From contig CP099842.1 of assembly GCA_030062745.1 (NCBI GenBank), forward strand, positions 10,919,838 through 10,983,837: 64,000 nucleotides of DNA. Reading direction: 5' to 3'. Both the position numbers and the translations under genes were made by a program. The notes below the pieces were generated by a model. The model saw only the letters and a list, made by a program, of their open reading frames with translations. It searched no databases and had not been told where the DNA came from. How positions within the stretch are numbered: position 1 is the first letter of the stretch; the number at the start of each line of letters is the position of its first letter. The DNA is from Capitulum mitella. Taxonomy: Eukaryota; Arthropoda; Thecostraca; Pollicipedomorpha; Pollicipedidae. This document shows, in pieces, positions 13,111-24,600 of this stretch.

Positions 13111-14779
13111 CCGGTCTAGTGGAGAAGCCTGTAAGGGAGGAGGTCTACGCTGGCCATCCTCCCAGCTTATGGGAATTTTGGCATATAACATGTTGTCCAA
13201 AATCATGAAATCTAAGGAAATACCCCAAAACACCTTTTGACCCTACCAGTTAAAAGAACCTTGCATGCTCACGTGGCTTAGATGTTAACTACTGCATTTA
13301 TTTAAAAATACGATACAAAGTTTTGTCCGTACAAGGCATGCCTGCCGCACAAAGTCGCATATTTTACGGTTTCCCTGCTCCATTCCGCCGTTGGATTGTC
13401 ACCATTTTATCTGCAAGGCGAAACCTTGGTCACTGTTCTCGCAGCTTGTGGCTGATCCCCGTCAGCAAGGGTGCTGCTGTGATAAAAAAACTGGGATGGA
13501 ACGTTGGAATATTTAGACGTTTGTTTCGATGCAACGCCAGTGTTCTCAGCGTTAAATTTCGTCTAAGATGGCGGAATTATCGTCGTCCGTCGTTTAGCCG
13601 GGCTCTCGCCCGACAGGTATTTTTATTTGGCCGGTGTCAGGCTCACTTCGCGGCGCCATCGTTCACTCACTGTCGGGTGTCGCCTCTCATATCGTTCTCA
13701 TTATTCAGGCCGGCCGGCGAGGGCGGTGGCCGGCCGCCGCCGCCTCCGGGGGTGTTCAGTGAGCCTGGTGTTGGCGGCCGCGGCGAGGTTCGACTCGAGG
13801 GAAGGGACTGCGAGCATCTCCGCCAGCGATCTACGTCCTCTGACCGGAGAAACAACTTTCTTCGCCGCCCCCGGCTGGAGAAAACGCGTCCTCTGCCACC
13901 CCCGGCCGGACAACGTCGTCCTCCGCCCCCTCCCCCCGCACCCACCCGGTCCGTTACATCCCCTCCGCCCCCGCAGGCCAGTTTACGCGAGCGGTTTTGT
14001 CTGCCGCTGCGTCAAGGCGACCGCGTCTTGCAACAACTGACAGAGATCGTCGCGTGTTTGCCTTCATCATACATACGTCATACTTCGTCCTAACCGTGGC
14101 CCTTGCCAACCTGACTCGAATGCGGTAGTTCAAAATATATAATCCGATTCGACTACGATCAACTAAAATCTTGCACCTCGCCTGGTGTAAAACGCTTGGG
14201 CTTGGTTGATCTGTCGCACAACGGACTTTCTTGTCTAGGCGACCGCTGATTGGTATGGATTCCAATGGGTACGTTATAAGACGCCATAAAACGTCACGTC
14301 ATTAGTCGTCACCGCTCGCCAGTCGCGAGACAGGCGAGACCGTTGGAACGGTGAAACTGCGCGGAGACGGCATTTTGCCGCTGTTGTAAACTGGGCTTGA
14401 CCCGGCGTCCGTGACGATCGTTCCGGCTGTGATGGTCGCACGTGTCGCGGGCCCGAGCGGCCGCTTCCGTTTCGGTTTCTTCAGCGGCGGCAGCGCCGAG
14501 GCCCGGCCGTCCCCTGCGGCCGCCGCCTGCTCCGGCCGGCCGGCCGGGCTCCTCCGGCGCCGTCCGCGCTCCTTTGTTCCCGGCAAAAGTCAATACACGC
14601 TAAACACGGGGACGACGCGGCTCGGCGAGCTGCTAAACGGATTACCGCTCCGCCGGGAGACAGCAATTGGGTGGTGGCGGCCGAATACCGACGGGGGCGG
14701 GCGACACGGTTCCGGCCCGGCCCGCAGATAAATGACGACGGCGGCCGGCGGCGGCGCGGCCCCGGGCGACGCCGCGCCG
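13111..14779. other. Start of CpG-rich domain, no exon seen
   Basis: Base composition changes from AT-richer to strongly GC/CpG-rich near 13.4-13.7 kb. A 256-codon open frame at 13,323-14,093 exists, but it has proline/arginine-rich low-complexity content and a companion frame on the other strand, which is typical of GC-rich non-coding DNA. The region could be a CpG island or promoter of a gene lying outside what I can recognise. Confidence 0.5.
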
Positions 14780-15175
14780 CCCGAGAGGGGTCTCCCTCCG
14801 GCAGAGGCAGGCGGCGGAGAGGGGTCTGCGTCTCCCTCCAGCAGAAACGGGCGGCGGAGAGGGGTCTGTGTCACCCTCCAGCAGAAACAGGCGGCGGAGA
14901 GGGGTCTGTGTCACCCTCCAGCAGAAACAGGCTGCGAGGAGGGGTCTGCGCCTTCCTCCAGCAGAGGCGGCGGCGGAGAGGGGTCTGTGTCACCCTCCAG
15001 CAGAAACAAGCCGCGAGGAGGGGCCTGAGTCTTCCTCCAGCAGAGACAGGTGGCGGAGAGAGGTCTGTGCCTCCCTCCAGCAGAGACAGACGGGGGCGCT
15101 TTGTCTCCCTCCAGCAGAGGCAGACACTGGAGGGAGTTTGTGTTGCCTTCCAGCAGAGATGGACTCCGGAAAGGG
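14780..15175. repeat. Minisatellite, ~40 bp unit
   Basis: About ten diverged copies of a unit containing GGCGGAGAGGGGTCTGTG and CACCCTCCAGCAGAAACAG. Open frames of 90-198 codons on both strands come from the repeat and carry no recognisable domain. Confidence 0.9.
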
Positions 15176-18100
15176 ATCTACGTCTCCTCAGAGTGGAGGC
15201 AGACGGTTTTGTGAGGGGTTTGTACCTCTCCCGGAAGGGGCCTGTCCTTCTCCATCCGGCAGAGTGATGGTCCACCGTCCCTTGAGCAGGCGTTCATCGG
15301 TTATAAATAATGTTGACGCGCAGCTCTTGTAAAAACGGAGTGCTTTTTACGGAAACGGCAACTGAGAGCTTCTTTGGGGAGATCAGCCTTTGGCCTCTCG
15401 TGTAATTTCGAACCAGTAACGATCGCCTGTTCGCACCCTCTCTTTTTAAGCGGCACCGTTTGCTTCTTTGTGGTTTCTTTGTTTCTTTAAACATAAAAAA
15501 CATCGATCGACCGGCAGGGGAAAAACACATGTAACACTGGTCGACCACCTACATAGCCGTAGGTTTCCATGAACGGCATGCGCATGAGTCGGCTGAAACT
15601 CCATGGCAACTTGACCAGTGACTCTCATGAGTTGCTATAGTTATGTACTCTGAGGGGAGCCATATTTTGGTATTTTAGCAACCAGTGCTCTTACAAAGTC
15701 ACACGAGTGAGCTACACACAGCAGGCATGATGCACGACTCCTGGAACTCACGGCTCATCTGCAGCATTATTCTGTGCTCATAAATTATAGTACGGTAAAT
15801 TGATCGCGCAGCACGCTGGGCCCTACTGAGAGGGAGGGGAGGGGAGCAGGGGGGAGGGCAGGGGACCGGATAGCGTCCGATGTTGGCTTGTCTCATCGGA
15901 ACCCAATTACGCCGATTACTCGGGGCCAGCGCGGGGATCGGATCGGCGCGGCTAAATTAAAAATTTATCCGGCGCTGGCGCTATAACGGCCGCGCTGAAT
16001 GGCGTGAGAGGACTTGATCGGGCGGTGACGTTCGCGGCCGGCGGCGGTGTGGGACGAACCGATCTGGTCATGTCAGCGGCGATCATTGTTGTAGTGTAAA
16101 AGGGCCGCTATCGAACACGGTCTGGCGATGCAACAAAGGACAGTCGTTGGGCACCGAAAGGTTCAAACGGCCGCAAATGTAGAAAGATAGGTAATACGGG
16201 GGGGGGGGGGCTGCTGCCATATTTTAAAGCAACTTTCACATCGGACTGCTGGTTGGTGCCGACCACTGCAGACAGCGTTGCTGAGGGCCGTGGTGCGCCG
16301 TCACCAGATGGCGGGTCGGCTCGGTTTCCGCATGTTGTTTGGCCGGCTGCGGCCGGCCGGACGCCCCGCTGCCGCGCCAGTAATCGCCGCCTGATCGACT
16401 GCAGACGGCCGGAGGCAGGCCTGGCCTGCGGCGCCGGCACGCGCCGCCGCCGCCGCTCCCAGCAGCACGACAATGCCGGCCGGCCGGGGAGCGGGCGGCG
16501 GCCACCTGCTCTCACCGCCGCCTGGGAACGGCCGCCGCCGCCGCCGCCGCCGCCCGGCCCAGGGACCAGTCGGCCGCTTTATGGCCCGGCCGACGGCACG
16601 GCACAGCGTGGGAACGGGCGGACACCGGCTGCCGGCCCGCCGTCAGCCGTCATCGCAGGGCGTCATCCGACTGATGGCCGACACGGGCCTGACGTCGTAG
16701 GTCAGCTGACGGACGCCTGACAATGACATTAGCATATGATGCCGCCATCCAACAGCTGCTTCATTACGTCTTCTAATGGCGTCCTCTGACGGCTGTCCAT
16801 CACTAACATCATCCCGCGGCGTCTCCCGGCTGGCTCTAAGTTAAGGAATGTCGTCCCTTGACGTTAACTGACGGCTGCCCGAAGCTAACTTGTGGTGCCA
16901 TCCGACCAGGAACATCATTCATGACGTCATCCGACGGCTGCCCAGTAATGACATCATCTCAGGGATCATCTCTGATGGCTGTCTGTCAATGACGTCGTCT
17001 CTTGGCGTTGTCTGACGGCTGCCCAGTACTGGTATCTGCTCATGGTGGCATTCGACGGGCCGTTCACGGTGACGCTTTCTCCTGCTCGCCGGACGACTGG
17101 CTGCATCACTCTGCTGCCGTTCTCCTTTCGTTTCATATTTAGCCGGAATGTATTGAGAGCAACATTGGGATCACAGCATATGTTAAGTTGAGCTCGCTGC
17201 ACGAATCCCGTTCCCATGGGATCTTCCCAGATTAGGAGCAATGTTGCCAGAAGAACCAGACGAGATGGCACTGGACGAGCATTATCGGGTCGTGATCAAC
17301 TGACCATTTCGGTCTTGAGACTGATACCATTCTGTGACTAGCCCGAATCCACGAGGCAGGACATGTGCTTTTTTATTCAGCTAAGTTCAAAGAACATGTC
17401 AAGTTAAGTCCCTTGCATAAATCCCGCGAAAGATCACATTGCTCGGCTTCTTGTCCCGATTTCTAAAACGGGGTTTTCCTCAAAACTAAATTCACAAAGT
17501 TTTCAAAGCGATTCCCGTGAATTTCCCGTGTTTTATTGATCCATTTTCTGTTGTCAGCTGTTGCATTAGCGACTGAGGCGGCCTGGATGTGGTGAACGGT
17601 AGCAAGAGTAGGTGTTGCGTCATCAAGGGATGCCGTGAGAATACAGCTTTTTAAAACATGAACTTAAGTGATGCTTCTTCACATTTCTCAGAAAATAAGA
17701 ACTTAAAACGTGAACAGCGACATTCTAGGACCAACCGAATATAGTTCTGAATAATCGAACAAGATGGAGCCCCACCGCCCAACCGCAGGGTGAAGGCGTC
17801 CTACCGTTGTCACCTGGTTTTACGGCCGTCAGGCCCCGGGCAGGACGAAGCTCCGAGCGCAGCCCGGCGCGGCGGTAATGACCGGCGTGACCCCAGGCCG
17901 CTGGGGGGTCAGCGGGAGCGGCCAGCGCCGTGCCGGGACGGCCAACACCGGACGCAGGGGCAGATCCAGAGTGGGGGAGACATCGGGGCCAACGTTTTGT
18001 TGGTTGGTTGGTTGGTTATTGGGGCTTAGGGGCGCACCGACTGCAGGGTCATTCGGCGCCCAGCCAACGTTTTGTTGGAAAACCCGGGGTCATCAAGTCC

Positions 18101-21100
18101 TTAGACTCCCCTCTTCGGGTAGAAATAACAGATTTTTCTCTGAAACAAAGATTTGTTTGCATGCATGTGAATTTTCAAAAATGGCGAAATAAGTTGACCG
18201 AAATCCGACTGTAAAAAAATTTGGGGTGTTTGGTCACACGCGTGGTGATTTGCCCCCCCCCCCCGTCACATAGTCTGGATCCGTCAGTGACTAGACACCT
18301 ACCTTGTCCCCCGGCCGAGCGGACGTCGATAATGACGGCAGGCGGCCGGAGAGCGGTCTCGCTAACGACAGAGACCACCCTGGCGCGGGGGTGGACTCCG
18401 GCACCGGCGCCCTCACTGGACCCGGCGCGCTGACCCGCCCGCAGCGCTGTTCTGACAGCTGCTGACGATCGGCCAGTTTTTGGACGACAGACTGAACGTT
18501 AAGAGATCGCTGTGAATGCGCGGAGATGAACATATGTCTATGAAGACTGCGCTACAATGTGGGGAATAAACCGACCGCTGCATACGTGTTTACCGCAACA
18601 AAGCCAAAAGCATAGGTCTAAATGGCAGCTAGGTCATGACGCAGAACCTCGACAAGTCTCCGATGTCCCTCTAACGTCTCCGAGCGCTTCAAATACATTA
18701 ATAAAAGTCCGAATGACTCTGAAGTGATTTCCGTGCATTAATCTAAGTATGACTCAGGTGCGCGGCTAGTTTAATGGTACCGTGAACTAATTTCTAAAGA
18801 TCGACCTCGTCCCTTCCCGGAACTCCAGAACGCGGGGCCACAGTGAGGTTAACCTGGGAACCCTGGTTCGAGACCTCATCACGTGACCAGCCCTGTGGAC
18901 CCTTCCGGCAGGAGCTACGGGAAACCCCGGCCGAAGCCCTGCCGAGGTCGGACCGGGGTCGGCGGGCCGGCGGGCGGCGCCGCCTACTAACTCGGTTAGC
19001 GCGGCCACTCGTTAGGTGAGTAAACAGACGTCTGATTGGCGTGCGGCGCGCCCGGCGCACCGACCAATCAGCGGGGCCGGCCGGCGCGCGTTTATTGACC
19101 AACGCCGCACGCGCGTGCACATCCGCACCCCGGCCGCCCGGCTGGCCGCACAGACGCCGCTCACGGCTCCTGACGGTGCCGAGGGCACGCCGGCCGGAGC
19201 GCCGACAGGCGCAGCACGGTACACGGCCGGCTGGACGGCCTGCACCAGCGCTGACGGCCGTCCAGACGGCCACACTCGGCACTCGATCCCAGTCAGCCGG
19301 GCCGGCACCGCGGGGCACGGCGGGAGCCGCGGCGCGCCACACCGCGGCGGCTCGAAGACCTCTCACCGATGTAATGCCGCCAGGGACAGCCCACACCCGC
19401 GCTCCTCCGAGCTCCAGGCACTATATTGTACGTCACTGTGTCCGAATGCCAACAAACGTACAGTTTTCGGCCAGATAAAACGACCACGCCTAGTCAGAGG
19501 CACACCCGTCGGAAGACCATATGTACACGGCGTGTATAAAAATACGAGGCGCACCTCCGTCGGTGTAGATATGGCAAAGGCACAGAGCTGCACTGGCGTT
19601 CGCAACAACGGCAGACCATGGTTTGAGATGATCAGAGACAGCTTTGAAAGGTAAAAAGGCACTCCAGTTTGGCGCGCTGCTGTTAAAACGGCTTCGGTAC
19701 CACACAGCTCCGAGAGAAGCCCTGCAGGGTTAAAAAGGTGACCGCCCAGGTAACAACACGACGCGGTCCGGCCAGTACAGCAGGCTCCGCATGTGGTCTC
19801 GAAAATCGTCACTCACCACCTACACCAGCACGCCCCGTCCACCACCCGCTCTGTGTCGGCAGCACCTCTGAGCGGCGCACCCGTCCCGTCCGCACGTCCA
19901 GGATTGGCAGCGGTTTCCGGCGGAAACCAGTGCAATCCGGCGATGGCCTGAGCTGGACGGCGGCTCGCTGACGGGGGAGGAGCGACGGCTGCGGCGGCCT
20001 GAGCGGCAGGCCGGCGCCCACTGCTACCGCGGCCGGCCACCGCCGCCCACGTGGCTCCCGAACGGCCGACAGCGGCCGGCCGGGCTTCCCACTCAGTCAC
20101 CGGCCGCGAGCGGAGCGCGCTCAATACCCGGCATCAGAGGTCAGTGGTGAGCGTTCGAAGGCAAATCGTCCGTCACCAGCCGTCAGTGGCACGCGCTCCA
20201 TGCCCCACGTCAGACGCTAGTGGTGCCGCTGAAGGTCTAAATCAGACGTCATTGACAGCGCTGGAGGTCGACATCAGACGTCAGTGATGCCGCTCACGGC
20301 CGACATCACACGTCGCTCGTGCGAAGCTCAACCAGTGACATCTCCAGCGGGTTCTGAAACAGGGCGGGGGTTTGTGGATTGCACGGCACGCACAAAGCTG
20401 ACAGAATACGCACAAAGCTGACCAGAGTGGCGGCCGGAGCCCGGCGCGCTCCCAGCGGCTTGACTCCCCGTCGGCCGGTTCGGTCTTTCGTTCGACCGTT
20501 CGTCAGTTAGTTCAAATAATTCTGTTCAGAATTAGTTGAACGCCTATCAAAAGAATAAGATCGGGGCACAAACAAATCTGCCTTAACGAGGCGCCTCCCC
20601 AACTAAAAAGCTATTCATCGTGGAAGAAAACAAAAACATCCAAACTAGACCGGTCTTACCTATTTGGCCGCACACTGCAGTCTGTGTCTGGAGCTGAGCC
20701 AAACCATTGTCATATCGAGCTAAATGCAAGCAGTTCGTGACGATGTGCGAAAAACAATAAACCGCTGCACTGGGCCTGGTCATGTATCTTTCCCAAGACA
20801 ATAACGCATATTAATCGGAAGAAGAATCAAATCCGACCACGTTTACAGCAAAGACACAATGAGCTGAAAATTAGATGGTGACGCGTGACATACGATATCC
20901 CTGGCAGCGTGCATAAGTAGCCAACATCTATGTGATCTACCTGCCAGACAGCCGAACTATTTTAACCACGCCTGCAAACAGTACATCAGAAAAATGAAAG
21001 CCAGAGTCCAAGAGAAACCATGGCCGTGCCGCCAGCTGCCACTGTGCCCACTGCCATGCCAGTGATTCTAATCTACAGCACATTCTTTACGAATCTCGCG

Positions 21101-21339
21101 AAATCCGTCTCGAGAAGTCACGAACTCAGCTTTCTGAGATGAAATACAAACGGAAACATACCACTTCTGTAGAAAGGCACCTGGACCAGTTTAAAAATCC
21201 CAATCGTAAGACCACGTTTGGTTGGCTCCATTAAAAATCAACTGGCATGTGGATGCAATGTCAAAATCCTTCACATGCATTCTAACACAAACAGAACCAA
21301 TATCAAACCATGTATAGAAAAGTTGGAATGCTAACGTTA
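15176..21339. other. CpG-rich region downstream of liprin-beta, no gene seen
   Basis: No exon with supporting homology was found on either strand. A degenerate tandem family with the word TGACGGCTGCCC recurs at about 16,788, 16,867, 16,931, 16,973 and 17,010. A perfect TGACGTCA palindrome lies at 16,922-16,929. G- or C-homopolymers lie near 16,200 and 18,252. At 15,905-16,040 a GC-rich stretch surrounds an AT-rich core (TAAATTAAAAATTTATCC), which could be regulatory but cannot be shown to be. Confidence 0.5.
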
Positions 21340-21345
21340 TTTATT
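21340..21345 (-). promoter_or_regulatory. Candidate poly(A) signal of liprin-beta
   Basis: The minus strand reads AATAAA here, about 300 bases after the proposed stop codon at 21,641-21,643. It is the first canonical hexamer I see downstream of the terminal exon. The cleavage site is not identifiable. Confidence 0.45.
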
Positions 21346-21640
21346 TAATTAACGAATTCTTTATAGCAAATGCCAGCAGAACACAGCATACAAAGACAAA
21401 GTTCAGAATGTGACGAAATAAAACAACAAAAGATAACATCCATCGATAGCAAACCAAACTCCAAGGTAAGTTTTTAAGCATGCTTCAACGACAGCCCAGT
21501 ACAAAGCACGCCAGACCATAGCACCACCCCAGCAAACAAAAGAAAACACACCTGACTACAACACCAAGCCAACAAAAAAAACAAAACACGCCTGACTACA
21601 GCACCACACCGGCCGAAAAAAGCCCGACAGACGTTACCGT

Positions 21641-21682
21641 TCAGGGCTTCTGTCCGGCGGGGCCAAACGATGGCGCTGGCTT
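21641..21682 (-). CDS. PPFIBP: Liprin-beta exon 16 (terminal, stop codon)
   Basis: Fourteen codons reading [13 protein letters not shown] then TGA. The acceptor is CCCGCGCAG with a pyrimidine-bearing upstream stretch. The phase (0) fits the donor of exon 15. There is no strong homology this far C-terminal, so the call rests on splice signals, phase and a nearby AATAAA. Confidence 0.65.
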   Translation of the reverse strand, partial: KPAPSFGPAGQKP

Positions 21683-24600
21683 CTGCGCGGGCACCAGACA
21701 GAGGCGCGTTACGAGCGGCAGGGCGGCGGCCGGCCCGGGGTTACAGCCGGTCATCAGCGGCACTCCGACATCAGTTACAGCGGCAGCAGCGGCACCCCGT
21801 CCGTCCCACCGACACCAGTCACAGCGACAACAGCGGCACCCCGTCCGTCCCACCGACACCAGTCACAGCGACAACAGCGGCACCCCACCCGGTCCCATCG
21901 ACACCAGTCACAGCGGGAACAGCGGCGTCCCACCCGGTCCCATCGACACCAGTCAGAGCGGGGACAGCGGCGCCCCACCCCGTCCCACCACCAGTCAGGG
22001 CGGCAACAGCGGCGCCCCACCCCGTCCCACCGACACCAGTCACAGCAGCAACAGCGGCACCACGTCCCGTCCCACCGACTTCAGTCAGGGCGGCAACAGA
22101 GCAGGGCGGGCTCAGTCTCGACCGCGCCAGGTTCAGACGATCTCCGCAGTGTCCGATCGTCTCCAGGCCGCGGGCTGCGCCGGGCCGGCCCCTCGCTGCA
22201 CAGAGAAACCACCAGACGCGTCAACAGACCGGGGCGCCTCACCTGGCTGGTGGCGGCGTCCGGGGAGGACAGCGGAGAGCCCTGCACGTCCACCGGGCAC
22301 AGGAAGTCATCCGCGTCCGACTCCGACTTGCCCTTGCGGCGCTTCAGCGTGAACTGGCCGCGCTTGTGCAGCTGCCAACGAAGCTGCGTCAGCACTGTGG
22401 ACTCCGACGTCGGCTCACAACCCACCATCACTGGCGAGCCAGATGACAAACGAGGCAGTATCCTGGGGCACTCTAGGAGGTGATTGTTAACAGGCTCCAA
22501 TCCACATCCAATAACCGATGCTGGGTCATGGCAAGTTCCCGAATATTCATTTTTTGGGCCGACAGGGAGCTCTGTGATCCCACCAGTAAGCATTATAACA
22601 ATGAGTGACCACAGGAACAGAGTTCACATTTACAGGCATACGACAAAACTGTTCTACAGTTATAACACATGATCAATGCGTATATGGATAACAGGAACCA
22701 AAGGAGCTTGAAGAGCAATATGCGAGCCCCCATGAGATACCTGGCTCTTACCTTGATTTTAGAGTCGGTACGCAGAGGTGTAATGCTCTGGTTGTCTTCC
22801 ACCTCCCGTTTTTCTCGGAGAATCTCAGCACCAACCAGGTCATTGAACCTGTGTGATGAAAACAATCATATATGGCCACTTGAAATGGTCTACGGGAAAC
22901 AGCATAAAAATCTCCGGTAAGAGCACGTTGCGGTCATAACATGAAGCTACAAACATGCAACTGAAGCCATTCAATACCGTCTAAACGACATACAAGCAGA
23001 GTACGCTTGCTTCCTGACCAGAAAGGCCCCAGTTCGCGTGCAGCTAAAAGTGAAATCTCGCCTCCTCTGCAACAAGGGGCGTGACATTACAAAACCGCTC
23101 CAGAACACCATGACTGTTAAAACACCGATATGAAACCAAACCACCACTTCAAACAAACCAAGATAAAACATTCCATGGTGTTTCCACCCCGGAAATGTGG
23201 ACTGTGGAATCAAAATTAAATATTTACTAGCCGGAAGGATTCATACGCTCACTGCACACATATGTAACGAACACCCTCTCGACGGACCAGTGCATACACA
23301 TAACGTTTTTCGACATACCTGGTGAACAAATGTCTTCTGAGGAGCGATTTGCTGGCCGGTATGGAGAGTACTGACGCCATCAGCTCGCCGGTGAAGCGTG
23401 GCTCATACACCAGCAGGGCTCCGTGGACGCCTGCAGCAGACACACGAAGGCATGGTAGCCGGGCCGATCCGGAAACCGAACCATGGGAGGCGAGCCGTGA
23501 GAATACAGGCGGAGAAAGCATATATTGTATCCCTTCCAGTCGACAAGGAATAAGACAACCAGCCAGACTAGAAGTCAGGCTAAAACTAACAAGAGAAAAA
23601 CAAAAGAACAATCAAACAATCAAACACGGGTGCAAAGTCACTGGTCTGGGTGTACTGTACACTGAGTCCCGCGGGCCCAGTATAGCGACCGGAGAGGCGC
23701 CGAGTCGGGGAGCAGCCTATCTCGTCAGGCGACCCAGCGCTGCTCGGACCAACGCTACAGCGCCCGTCCGAAGCCCCGTCCAGCGCCTCCTGTCACTCCG
23801 GCCAGGAGTCCGACTGACGGTCCTGAGGCAGACTCAGCTGGACCCCTGACTGGCGGTCCTGAGGCAGACTCAGCTGCGCCCCTGACTGGCGGTCCTGACG
23901 CAGGCTCAGCTGCGCCCCTCAGACAGGCTCCGCTGCGCCCCTGACTGGCGGTCCTGAGACACACTCAGCTGGACCCCTGACTGGCGGTCCTGAGACAGAC
24001 TCAGCTGGACCCCTGACTGGCGGTCCTGAGGCAGGATCAGCTGCGCCCCTCAGACAGGCTCCGCTGCGCCCCTGACTGGCGGTCCTGAGACAGACTCAGC
24101 TGCGCCCCTGACTGGCGGTCCTGACACAGGCTCAGCTGCGCCCCTGACTGGCGGTCCTGAGGTTGACTCAACTAAACCCCTGAGTGGCGGTCCTGAGGCA
24201 GGATCAGCTGAACCCCTGAGTGGCGGTCCTGAGGCAGGATCAGCTGAACCCCTGAGTGGCGGTCCTGAGGCAGGATCAGCTGAACCCCTAACTGGCGGTC
24301 CTGAGGCAGGATCAGCTGAACCCCTGACTGGCGGTCCTGAGGCAGGATCACCTGCGCCCCAGACTGGCGGTCCTGAGGCAGGATCAGCTGAACCCTGACT
24401 GGCGGTCCTGGGGCAGGATCAGCTGAACCCCTGAGTGGCGGTCCTGTCGCAGGATCAGCTGAACCCCTGAGCGGCGGTCCTGAGGCAGGATCAGCTGAAC
24501 CCCTGAGCGGCGGTCCTGAGGCAGCATCAGCTGAACCCCTGAGTGGCGGTCCTGAGGCAGGATCAGCTGAACCCCTCAGTGGCGGTCCTGAGGCAGGATC

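Noticed and set aside
13323..14093. 256-codon plus-strand open frame at the start of the GC-rich domain
   Set aside because: Proline/arginine-rich composition, overlapping open frames on both strands and no recognisable motif.
14671..15332. Overlapping 154-198 codon frames
   Set aside because: Generated by the ~40-bp minisatellite; the peptides are periodic in step with the repeat.
18860..18890. tRNA gene suggested by GGTTCGAGACC
   Set aside because: There is no A box upstream and no cloverleaf can be drawn.
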